Positions 51,363 to 62,306 of a stretch of 64,000 nucleotides of DNA are shown piece by piece (the first letter of the stretch is position 1; every line of letters begins with the position of its first letter). The notes below the pieces were generated by a model that did not search any database, was not told where the DNA came from, and worked only from the letters and a program-made list of their open reading frames with translations. A program made the position numbers and the translations under genes. This stretch comes from Allacma fusca (taxonomy: Eukaryota > Arthropoda > Collembola > Symphypleona > Sminthuridae): positions 46,823,415-46,887,414 of the forward strand of contig OX359249.1 of NCBI GenBank assembly GCA_947179485.1, written 5' to 3'.

Positions 51363-54300
51363 TATTACTATTTAGGATTCAGCAATAATTGTGTAAAGAA
51401 CTCATGCAATGGATAATGGGTATTGGGTGGCACAATGCTATTTCAGGTGCGGGCAGATCATTGACAGCTATGTCTGGCATTTGCAAAGTGCAATTCTCAA
51501 GAGAGGCGGGCATTGAGAACCATCAAAAAGTTGTGGGTTGAGCGGACCCCTTGTGGTAACTGAAGTTTGACCATTGAGTCCTCCATGTGCAGGACTGGGA
51601 AACACTGTTCCATGTTTGGGACTTGTATGCACATGTACGCGTATCTATATAATACTGAAACGCAACACAGAAAGGCATTTACAATTTACAAACAAAAGCG
51701 TGTTTCTTTCATTTAAATATACATTTATACAAAGCACGCGTGTAGGTGTAGGTGCCTGTATACATAGAGCTCGCATATATAAGCAATAGTATGCATGCAG
51801 GCCAGAGGACACACATTTATATTGTGAATCACTTGCACTCACAAACTCACAATCAGCACTGTGAGACTGTGAGCACTGCTCTCTGCTCTACTCACTCTGC
51901 TGCCTGCGTGTAATGTGTTTGTGCTTAAAGTGCTCGTACCCGTACTAATTGTGTTGTAGTATGCTTATACCTATACAAAATGATCATCTCTTATTCTCAT
52001 TTCTCATTCCACCAAAACTTTTATGTTTTATGGTCTACGTCTACTCTGCATCTGCACTGCACTGCACTGCAATTACTGCGATACCCTGTTCTATACTCAG
52101 TAGTACTCTCCTACTCTCCTCTGCAGTTATGTACATACTATATACTAACGACGTCGAGTGATATAATGTAGACTGCCACTGCCGACGTGCCGACTGCTGT
52201 ACCGTTGCCGTTAAATATCACAGAAGTTTATATGTCCTTTTACTACTTTGTTATTACAGCCTTCCCATATATCCATTGACGATCTTGCCATGACGGAATC
52301 TTTAGGAGTTTCATGACTTCCAGGATAGATGTCAATACGGAGTTACACCTGGAACGTGAGCATAAGGTATTAAATGCTAATCATTGAAAGATCTGAAGAT
52401 AGATACTTTCCTCCTAAATATACAATTTCACCATATTTTTTAATGAACGGGGTAAGGATGCCAAATCATACAAACAAAATCATAATAATTTCTTACAGTT
52501 CTTCCTTAGCGTTCAGGTGTATCAACTTAGATTGTGAGCATGCCTTTACGGAAACATTTTATCAGACCCTGTTATCTTTTTATAATGACTATTATTTCCA
52601 AATGTACTGTTACTATACTGACACTGACCACTGCACTGGCATTCAAAATTTTAACCATTCATTAATTTTATTTCCTACTTTAACGCTATTGTGTTACATT
52701 TAAGAAATATGCTTGTACGATGACACCTGCTATTACTTACACTTAACCATAAATTGTACTCACATCGAATAGCGAAAAATACTGGTAAATAAATACGGTA
52801 TAATTACCTTTCCATGAAATACTGTATCGCAAAAGTTTATGCTTGCAGAGCGGTATTTGTTATACAGAATACAAATCTAATTTATGATTTATAGTTCTTT
52901 CTGGAAAAAAAATAATGGCATGCTATCTCCAGCGTTCCTTAAGCATGAGTCTGGGTTTATTACAGAGTCGTACTGTTTCCATTTTTTTGGGGTGCATTTT
53001 TAAATATTAGACTTGAATACCTCGTAGAATTTAGTATTGCTAAATTTTCGCTTCAGCATCCTATTTATACTGCGTTTGTGACAAAATTGCACTAGTTTTG
53101 GTTGCAAATTGCAGTGTACAGGTAATAACAATAATTTACTGATTGTGGAAACATACATAGTTAAGTCTTTGATTTTGATATGAATCCAAAAGAAATTCTC
53201 GCGACGTGCGGTTTTCAGTTTTCCCAACTTGTAAGAAAGCAAGTACCAAAATAATAATAGACCATTACAAAACATTTGCACAGATGGTAGCACAAATCAC
53301 CAAGCAAATATGAATTAAAGCAAAAAATATTTACTTCAACTTTTTAAAAGAATAACTAATGAACCTTGATCCTTTTTAGATCCTGTGGCCTGAGACCACA
53401 ATTTTCAACTGGAAGTTAATTGACATAATTCCCTCATGAAATTTGCTACAAAAACTGCAGAATTACTTTAATAGATCCTTCATAATGAAATAACAACGTG
53501 GGACCTGACGATTTCCTCCAAACTTGCTGTCGATTTTTACTTGTCACGCCCACAATTCTCGATGTGAAAGATATGTTGGATAGCTCTCTGAATAGCTCAT
53601 GAAAGCTACAAATGAGCGTCAAAATTCGATGATTATTTTGTCAAAATGTTTTAATTTTAGCAAACAATTTTAAACTTTTTGTTGGTTTTTCCAAAAAACT
53701 CCTTTTTGCTCCTATTTACCTAACCGCTGCACTGTCAGATTTTGTGCTAGTGCAGGGGATGTACGAAATTTTGGAAAAATCTAGAGAAAAATAACAAAAA
53801 CATGGAGTGTGGATCGAGTGATGCAAGTTTTTACCATCCCACCCTACACATACATACAGGTTAGGGGCAGGGGGTCAGGAAGGTTTCTTCCTCCCTCTCT
53901 GTATTTGAAAAACTTCTTTTGTGGCCAAACTTACGGATTTTGTTGCATATTTCAGAAAATATATTTCGAATAGCTTCATAGTCAACCGTATAATAATAAT
54001 GTTCAAGGGCTGGTGCCGGATTATTTGAACTGGTGAAAAAGTATAAACAAATCCCCACAAAATTCCTTACAATCCAAATGTATTGAATAAGTAGTATAAC
54101 GGCCAGATCTATCCGCTTCTTCCAGGTCTTCCCTTTTTTATCACAGGATGCTTATCTTTGAGGCTGAATTTCTCGAAATCTTGCTTCCTGTTTTTACCGG
54201 TCCTACCGATAATTTTTAATTTAATGACCCGTCGTCGGACAAATAGCGTTTTAAAAAGTCTAAAAAGTGTCACAGCGACGTCAAAATAATTGTAAAAAAA

Positions 54301-55419
54301 AATTGGTGTAGTAAGTTGTCAATTTCTGAAGTCTTCAAAATTTTCTGAATTTGTTTTACGGTTTGGACCATTCAGACCCCAAAAATTGACTTTTATGCCG
54401 ATGATATCAATTTTAGAAAATCTGGAATAGAATCACCTTTAAATGGGCTGTACAAGATGGAGAAACGTTTCGTCACATCCTATTAAAAGCGAACGTTGAG
54501 TTTCGTTTATAGCTTCCAATTAGCCAAATTCATAATCAAGAATCTAATATTGAAAAAACGTTGTGTGAAACCCGGAAAAGCTGTGAGCAAATACATTTAT
54601 GAATCTAGATATACACTACGAGGACTAACGTCATTACAACCGGAGTTTGACGTTTATAAAACTGACCGAGTACCTAATTGTAAGTCTAAACGTTGTCTCT
54701 GCATCGTTGTAGATACTGAGTTTAATATCACTCTAACCATAGAAGAAACATTTAGCCACTAAATTAATGTCCGAAGTTAGTTGAGGAGAGTTTAATTAGC
54801 GACATGTAAAAAAATCCTCCATAATTCTACTACCAAACATTACAAAACAGATACATCAGTTAGAACCTTAGATGTTTGTACATGAGAAAATAATTACGTA
54901 CAAATTCTGTCATCTTTCAATAACTCGAATAAACGTTTAGTATGAAAGTTGCTCCTTTCACGCCAAAATCCACACTCACATCCAATTTGTTGAGTAACAA
55001 ACACATAAGATAGTCGTAATTACGTATGATCAAGTCGATTCGGAACACAATAAAAATAATTAATTAATAATATTAAAATGCCGTGTACGTATTTCTGTTT
55101 GGTTAAATGGGAATGCTATAAGAATGATTTTTAAGGACAGCTATGTATTTTAAACAATAAAATTGTAGAATTTTCCTTACCTCTGTAGGTAGAGCATTTT
55201 CAATTGATCTGCAAAAAAATGCCCCTTAATATTTTTATTTTAAATTCTCATACATACAAATGCGCATACACCTTCGTAGTGAGTCTATTTTTCATTATTT
55301 CCACTTGGAAAGTAACTGTCGATGACACCATGCACGAATCACAATTGACATTCATGAATTTGGTTTACAGAAAACATTATTATTTAACTGAGATGCTGGT
55401 ATTGGTGCTAACGCTGGTA

Positions 55420-56781
55420 CAAGGCTATAGATAGTAACAGGTTCGGCCAAAGCGTATGCTGAAACAAACCCCTCGCTGTGACGTCATCAAAAGTGATTGC
55501 ATACTACACATAATATACAAGTATGTAAGCAATTCGCATAATAGTTTGAATAACATTTTTAATTCTTTTCAAGTATTACTATTAAATTCAAAATTAAACA
55601 ACGACAACAACAGAGCTTTTAACAAATTGTTTCCTTTTCACAAAATCAACCCGTGACTTCTGCTTTTTAGCAGGGAATTAGTTAAGATTAAAAACCCCAG
55701 CTGACATGGAAGCGTTTCTTGTCGTTTCTGTAAGTTTTGAATCTTGCTGTTTCCAGCAATGCCTTTAAATTTAATAACGACAGTGTGAACACTAAATCCC
55801 GGCTTATTATTATATTTTTAATCAAATTAAAAACGGGAAGGTCAGTAAAAATCTCTTCGTCAAAAGTCAAGTTGATTGTTCGTCTTCATAAATTTCTGTA
55901 TTTATGTATTGTATTTTATGTATATCTGTATTTTAAATTTCTGTTATTTTATTGGAGTGGAATTTGCAAAGATTCCTTGGTCACATCATAGGGTTTAGTA
56001 CTTACGCTCTTGATTGTCAATGTCTTTGAAATATCTTCTGTGCTCCAGTTGACTATTTTGTGACCACTAATTAGTTTTGATTGTACCGGGGCAAAGAGAT
56101 ATCTTAAGTGGTTTGTGTTTACTTAATGCCTCTTTTAGACTTAGACTTTAGAATCACACAATTAATCTTCACGATTTCACTCCTGTTTTGAAATAATTGA
56201 CTGAAGTTTCTTCATAAGCTCATTTTGATCGGCCTTGAATTTCTTGTGCATTTCTTGCAATAAGTTGTTAATTTCATCTCCAAATTATTTTTTGTGTAGA
56301 CAGTTACTTAATTTCAGAATTAATTTAATGGAAACTGGTTGAGTTCTGAATGGAAACACATTAAGAACCTTCGTACTTTTTAACATTTTTTTTAAGTGTC
56401 AAGTTCAAAAGTTTATTTTTCAAATCGAAGACATAAACACTTTCACTGAAATGGTCTGCACAAATCCTAGTTGCTACACAATTTCCATTTTCTTTCCTCT
56501 TGTTATACTTAAACCAAATCTTAGCCATTCGAGAATTTTTAGGGAACTTGTGAAATATTAAATCTGATACTCTGTTTAATTTGTTTTAGTGTTTTTACAT
56601 TCCGCTATTGCACAAATAAAGATCACATTAAATAGTTTTATTCAGATTGTCAATTAAAGACAAGTAGAGCGCGCGCTGAGATCACTTTTACTGACGTCAC
56701 AGTCCCCTGAATTTGTCCACCTCTCCGCCCTATTCATTCCTACGTGCGAATTGGCCGAACCTGTTACTATCTATAGCCTTG
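55420..56781 (-). mobile_element. P-element superfamily transposon, internally decayed, with THAP remnant
   Basis: A 1362-bp element. The terminal inverted repeats at 55420-55450 and 56751-56781 are identical over 31 bp (outer end CAAGGCTATAGATAGTAACA). Both flanks carry the 8-bp target duplication CGCTGGTA (55412-55419 and 56782-56789). A second inner block, GTGACGTCA followed two bases later by AAAAGTGAT, is also inverted at both ends. On the minus strand a THAP zinc-finger is readable: CAIAECKNT (56614-56588), then after a frameshift FHKFPKNSRMAKIWFKY and ICADHFSES (56555-56361 open). This supplies the C-x4-C and C-x2-H ligands of THAP. 31-bp repeats, 8-bp duplications and THAP together identify the P superfamily. 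The catalytic domain was not found, so it cannot be autonomous. Confidence 0.9.
56361..56614 (-). pseudogene. THAP DNA-binding domain of P-element transposase, frameshifted
   Basis: The N-terminal zinc-ligand part (CAIAECKNT) and the body (FHKFPKNSR...W...ICADHF) lie in different frames, with in-frame stops between them; the body ends at a stop at 56361. In working P elements THAP is the N-terminal DNA-binding domain of the transposase and recognises sites near the ends. The break could also hide an intron, but no good splice pair was seen in the short gap. Confidence 0.8.
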
Positions 56782-57327
56782 CGCTGGTAACGAAAAATTA
56801 TGTATGCAATTTTTTGTGGGACCACTTCAGCTGATTTTTTAAAATTACACGTTTTCCGGTGATCTTACAAGTTTCTATGATTTCTCCTCATCAGGAATAA
56901 AGAATATATATCTTCCCTTTTCATAAGAAAAAATAAAAAAGTAATACAATGTTTCATTAAATGAAATGTAAAATGCAATTATCTGGATCCTTTTGCTTAT
57001 ACTTGCACGTGCGCTTTTATTTGTAGGTACAGCTATTTACTTAAAATGCACATGATAACACAAATACAAAGCTCCGCGTTTTTCCACCTCAAAGTGAGCT
57101 ACAAAATAATCAGTAAATACGCATGCTTCTAGTTATGAAAGTGCTTGGCAAATAAAACCATTTCACGTGTTGAGATCAACATATGCAGCTGGGACGAAAA
57201 TTAATACATGATACAAAGTTTTGATAACCAGATTAAATACATTTAACTACAGAATATGTCTATGTAGCTGTAGTGTCTATGAGCCAGCAAATTCTAATGT
57301 TTTCCATAAAGCTAACCTACAGACAGG

Positions 57328-57756
57328 TAATGTTAGGGAAATCCCGAGTAGCTCACAGGACGGACTGACAAAAACATCAGTCCGGACGGATTGGGAGTGG
57401 GATTGGGATTGACTATTTGAATGTACAGAGGGATTGAGACGGAGTGGGATTGACGCAAATATGTAGAAAACTGAGTGGGATTGATGATCAGAAATTATAC
57501 CACATTAACTTAGTTAATTTAGTTAATTTAATTGAATTTAATTAATTAGAGGCGCTTTTTAAAATTGGCGCGGTATGTACGCATGCGCGCGCAGCGCGTG
57601 AGATTGAGTGGGATTGACTATCAGGAGTGTGTGTGTGCATCAGAGGGATTGGGAGTTTTCTCTATGGTACATAGAGTGATTGGGACGGAGTGTGAAATGA
57701 GGTATCGAGATTGGATAGGGATTGGGATTGTAAGAAGAGGGATTTCCCTAACATTA
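57328..57756. mobile_element. 429-bp MITE with 8-bp target duplication (hAT-like)
   Basis: Perfect 18-bp terminal inverted repeats TAATGTTAGGGAAATCCC (57328-57345, 57739-57756). Identical flanking 8-mers CAGACAGG occur at 57320-57327 and 57757-57764. The interior is unusual: repeated GAGTGGGATTGA/GGGATTGGGA units on one strand, and a GC-rich alternating tract, TACGCATGCGCGCGCAGCGC, near the middle. There is no coding capacity. The 8-bp duplication fits hAT or P; TIR sequence alone does not settle which. Confidence 0.85.
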
Positions 57757-58763
57757 CAGACAGGTCGTTTGATTGATTATGAGTGTGTACAGACAAAGAT
57801 TTCCCTGAAAATTCCCTTCAAAATGGGTATGTATCTATAACGACAGCCTGCGGTGTTTGCGCTTTCTTTCTTCATATGAATTCAAGTGTACATATCAGTT
57901 CCTCGGAACAAAACTATGAAATCCCACATTTTCAAGCAAAATCCCTCGTTAATATTTTACAAAAACATAATGTTACTTAATGCTTCCGCTTGTATTAGCC
58001 CTTTAACCCCAAAAAAGGAAATTAGTCCGCAATTTCTCAAGGAGAATAATTACTGGAGTTCACTCAAGTCAACTGACTACACACCTTTACATACGGGCGT
58101 ATACGCCAAAGTGAAAATGAGTTGCCCTTGGGCCCAGGCCGTATAATCAAGGAACTGGAGAACTGACAACTGACAATGAGTGATCTATTTTTACAATCCT
58201 ATGAAATTATACTCCCGATCAATATTGTTGTTTTTTTTACCTGCCTCAGAGCAAGAGCAGGATTGAAAACTTGGTGATCTGTTTTTGAACGATTGAAATT
58301 CATAAATTCCACAGAATTGAAACACAAGTATCATTCCCACCAGCTACCGCATGCAATTACTTACAATCGATGTAATTTACACACATATCGACGAAAATAA
58401 AATAAAATTTTAAAGAGATCCCACCTACTAAATTACCATTTACTAATCCGAAGGCCCACAAAGATTACTTACTATCGTCAGTTAACTTCAGGCATCGCAC
58501 TCACGACAGAATTTTTCCCAACCTTATTAATCCCAGACAGCAGATTAATCAAGATGCTATTTCTTTTTTCGGGGGAGGGGGTCCCTGTAACCCGAACCAA
58601 CTCTTCTGAGTACCGTTATCAACTCAGTCGAGTGTTGTCTTGGGTGTAGATGATTTCCGCGCATAGTGCGGTCGAAATCTCCAAATCTCAGTATTTTGAA
58701 AGACATATTCCCATGACGGAGTTATGTTAAAAATGGAACTTCGCCCAACTTATTTCAGTAATA

Positions 58764-59581
58764 CAGTCAACTCTCTCTATAACGGATATTCTGGGGACTG
58801 TCATATTTTGTCCTCTATAAAGATTGTCCCTTATAAGCTTATAACGTGATTATATCCACTATAAAGAAAGCACACTAACTTATCCAAAAAATAACTACAC
58901 ATGCTTATAAAAATTGAAAAGTCACTAAAAATACATGTAATTGGTAGATTTGTTAATTTTTGGTATGTAACCACTTCAATTCTTGAAATCCAACTCCAAA
59001 AATCTGTTGAAAGGTTGTTACGACTTCAATTCTTGAAATCCAACTCCAAAAATCTTGAAAAAGAACTTGACAAATTCTTTTCTCAATACACTTTACTCTC
59101 CTATTTGCCGGATTGTATTTCAAAAATTATTCAAGGTTTTGCGTTTAGTGCTTCACATTTTAAAGTCACGTATTCCTTGATTTTAATTAGTGGTCAGTAA
59201 ATATTAATAAATTTATACAATATTATCGGTTATGGTTCACATTCAATCTCCCGAGACATCGTGGTTACTCAAGCATGAAGGAAACTGAAGTTCAAAAATA
59301 AGCTTATTGTTAGTATGCAGTTTGCACGTTTTATTTCCAAATTCTGGTGGAAGCGGCTGCACACACCAATTATTTTTTGAAAATCCGTTATAGAATGTGT
59401 GTACCACTCCACCGTACCTTAAAATATGTTCCCTTATAGGGAGTTTTCCCTTATAAACATATCCCTTATAAGCCGAGTCTTATACATGTAGTTGTATGGA
59501 CATTTTGCCGGGACCAACCAATTATGTCCCTTATAGTGAGTTTCTCCCTATAGAGTACTCCCTTATAGAGAGATTTGACTG
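58764..59581. mobile_element. Tc1/mariner-superfamily element, pogo/Tigger-like, non-autonomous
   Basis: An 818-bp element flanked by TA on both sides (58762-58763, 59582-59583). Ends: CAGTCAACTCTCTCTATAAC at left; the inverted right end differs at 2 of 22 positions. The CAGTCAA(A)CTCTCTATAA terminus is characteristic of pogo/Tigger. Extra inverted CCCTTATA(A/G) motifs sit inside both ends. No DDE transposase block was recognised inside; the open frame at 58901-59200 shows no family motif. Confidence 0.8.
58973..59055. repeat. 33-bp exact direct repeat, 50-bp period
   Basis: Positions 58973-59005 and 59023-59055 are identical (starting ACTTCAATTCTTGAAATCCA). The repeat lies inside the pogo-like element and is probably a local tandem duplication after insertion. 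Confidence 0.85.
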
Positions 59582-59593
59582 TATCATATCGGG

Positions 59594-59766
59594 CAGGGAT
59601 GGATTAATAATTTACTCTTTACCCTGGCCCTCATCTGCAAAATAGACGGCTGAGCCTTTCCGGTTTCAATGTAAGGACCTCCGTTAATTTTTTTACTCTA
59701 GTCCTAAACATTTTTCCCCTGGCCCTAAACATTTTTCCCCTAGCCATTAATTAATGGCCATCCCTG
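59594..59766. mobile_element. Small hAT-like relic
   Basis: The ends CAGGGATGG (59594-59602) and its inverse CCATCCCTG (59758-59766) are of hAT type. Inside, CTAAACATTTTTCCCCT is tandemly duplicated. The flanking 8-mers do not match, so the insertion is old or rearranged. It begins 11 bp after the pogo-like element ends. Confidence 0.5.
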
Positions 59767-60131
59767 GACTCTTTCATAGTAGTAAAGAATGCTCAGAAAA
59801 AAAAACAAAAATACCCCAAAATAAAAAAAATAATATAAGTATAATTACTGGAAGTGTTCGTGGCCATTTCCTATATTTTTGGATATGCCGAATCATCAAT
59901 CAGACTAAAATAGTTTTTTTAGTGTGGGTGAAGGAACTTGAGTAGCATATCAGTAAGTATATAGTTACGTTACCACGGACAGTTGCCCACTCCCGGACAA
60001 AATTGCTGACTGGAAGGAGGAATGGACTAAAAAGATGGAGGGGATGCCCTCTAGTGGGGAAATGAGTTTTTGAACGACGTTCTTTCTTGGGAATGGGAAT
60101 AAAAGTTTGGAACGGAAGGATTCCTGTGTGA

Positions 60132-60154
60132 GTGAGAGAGAGAGAGAGAGAGAG
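60132..60154 (+). repeat. Raf: (GA)n microsatellite upstream of Raf
   Basis: About eleven GA units, roughly 410 bp upstream of the Raf ATG. GA runs in insect promoters can bind GAGA-type factors, so a promoter role is possible, but no TATA or initiator was assigned here and the repeat may be neutral. Confidence 0.5.
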
Positions 60155-60560
60155 CTGCGTTGCGGAGAAAACACAAGATAAGGGGGTTAAAAGGATCTCG
60201 AGCTTCACTTCGTCAGAAGAGCTCAGACTGTGTGCACTGAATGAGCAGTCCCCGTTGTCTATATGTATTTGTTTTGTCTGAGCGAAAAAAAGTTTGCCAG
60301 TTACTACTACTTTTTTGTACTCTATACGCGGATATGATGGGAAGTTTAGAGTTTTCTACTGCTGCACAGGAAAATGAAAGTTTACACTCTTCCACAGTTG
60401 CATAGGAAAAATGAAAGTTGACAATTAAAGTTGTAACTGATTTGCAATGTGAGACCTCATTTAAGACGATCAATAAAAAAAAAATCACCTGTGTAATTTT
60501 AAGAAATCACTGGTATAATCTCGGCTGGTGCAGACAGCGGGGTGACTTATACGGGAAGTG

Positions 60561-62306
60561 ATGGAAAATTCGCAAGGTAGTCAGCCGTTGCAACCTTCGG
60601 TGGCCCCAAATACACCGAGTCCATCCAATTCTCCGTTGGATCCCAGGTAGTCACTGATTGGAGTTAAAATGTTTGAGGGGGGGATTGAGTGGCTTGTAAA
60701 ATGTTATAGAATTATGATGTAATACTGTGGAGGTATTTTTTGGAATGAGTAAGTTGGAGTGTAATAATAATTATTATGTATTGGGAATTAATGGAATGGT
60801 CTTATTTTTGAAAACCTTAGCATGCAAGTCAGCTTGAAGAATATTCAAAATGTGATACGACTCACGAAGGAGAACATTGATGCCCTGAATGATCGGTTCG
60901 CGGGGTTCCAAGATCCTCCGGCAATGTATCTCCAGGAGTATTCGGAACTGACGAGTAAATTACATGATTTAGAAGCTAAGGAACAAGAATTAAAGGAACG
61001 AATTGTGAATGATAATGAAAATATACGCGACACGTCTCCTCAACTTCGTTCTATTACCGCACAATCCAACTATTTCGAAGAGTACTCGGCTTCACAGTCA
61101 GTTGCGTCAGGTGATGAAGGTTTGTCTCCTCGATCCCCTCTAAAAGCAGTCATTAGAGCTCACTTACCCAATCAACAACGAACTTCGGTTCAAGTCAAGC
61201 CTGGCCAAACGGTTCGGGAAGCTTTAGCCAAAGCAATGAAACATAGAAAGTTAACTCCAGAAATGTGTGCTGTGTTCAAATTTAAACCCTCATCGTCTAA
61301 AGTACAAGTACGTTGGGAGGATGACATTTCAAAGTTAGAAGGGGATGAGATAACTGTTGAAATTTTAGACAAGTTTCCTATTACCACAAGTATTTCGCAT
61401 AATTTCGTTCGGAAAACATTTTTCTCCTTGGCCTACTGTGAATGTTGTCGAAGACTACTTTTTCAAGGGTTTCAGTGTCGAACATGTAATTACCGTTTTC
61501 ATCAGAGGTGTGCTGCTGGCGTGCCTGCACTCTGTCAACAAGTTCGAATGCAGAATACATACTATCAAATGTAAGAACTAAATTATTATATAATGATCAT
61601 TGTTGTAATAGTTAAATGTAGCCATTTTATGCGTTTCGACAAACTGCAAGCCCTTTTCGCATTGTGTGTTTGTTAGCATTTCCGATAATACTATTTGCTA
61701 GTTTAAACTCATTCCATACATTGTTGCGATGAGGTGCTTCATGTAGCAGCATATCGTTGATATTGATGATTGTTTGGTCTACTGATTACTTATCTAGACC
61801 ATGAGTCATTGTGTGGTCTTAGCTACACTAAAAAATGTATGTGCTTAAAAATCCAGTATTTTGATTCCCGTAAACTGGGTGATTATTTAGTGAGTAAATG
61901 TTTTCTATACGTTGCCTCTCCTGTCTTTATTGAATTCGTTAAACTGTCATAAGTGTATTACATCTTGGAGTTTTCTTTAAGTTGTAATCATGTTCATAGA
62001 GTGAATAATATATAACAAAATATTGTGACTTTTAATTATTCCATTATATTTTCAGGCTATTGGCACAAAAATCTGAGAACACAACTGAGCCATGTCCACC
62101 CTCATCACCTGAAACCGAGTCACAGTCGTTTAGCAGGAAAAATAGCCATCCTCCATTAGGTCAGCGGGAAAGGTCCACATCAGCTCCAAATGTATGTTAT
62201 AACGTTGTCGGTCATCCAACCGAACTAACTGATGATTTTATTCAACGAATGGCCAAAGGAACTTACACAACCCTCCATGGTAACCATCCATTCATGCCTC
62301 TTTCTC
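60561..62306 (+). CDS. Raf: Raf serine/threonine kinase (B-Raf-like), 5' half; kinase domain beyond right edge
   Basis: Exons 60561-60646, 60821-61570 and 62056-62306 encode the regulatory half of Raf, the MAP3K that carries Ras-GTP signals to MEK. Exon 1 is a Ser/Pro-rich leader (MENSQGSQPLQP). Exon 2 (750 nt) holds three domains. The BRS domain (about residues 35-90; NIQNVIRLTKENIDALNDRF) is found in B-Raf and invertebrate Raf and binds KSR. The Ras-binding domain spans about 139-215, with the Ras-contact arginines of IRAHLPNQQRT and HRKL. The cysteine-rich C1 zinc finger (about 222-267) runs from HNFVRKTFF to CQQ. Exon 3 contains the inhibitory 14-3-3 site RSTSAPNV (Ser321, equivalent to human CRAF Ser259). 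I end exon 3 at the strong donor C|GTGAGT (62306); the weaker CATG|GTAACC at 62279 is an alternative. No kinase exon is visible before base 64000. The start is the first ATG and the frame stays open into a good donor. Confidence 0.96.

Larger units (their letters stand above)
48183..55411. other. Gene-poor stretch right of fzr
   Basis: It contains the fzr promoter (first few hundred bases), microsatellites, the GACTGA region and two family-F relics. The remainder, including 52-55 kb, gives no convincing coding sequence; open frames of up to 109 codons are compositionally random. Confidence 0.5.

Noticed and set aside
52374..52703. 109-codon plus-strand open frame.
   Set aside because: Composition like surrounding AT-rich DNA, no domain, no flanking splice or gene structure.
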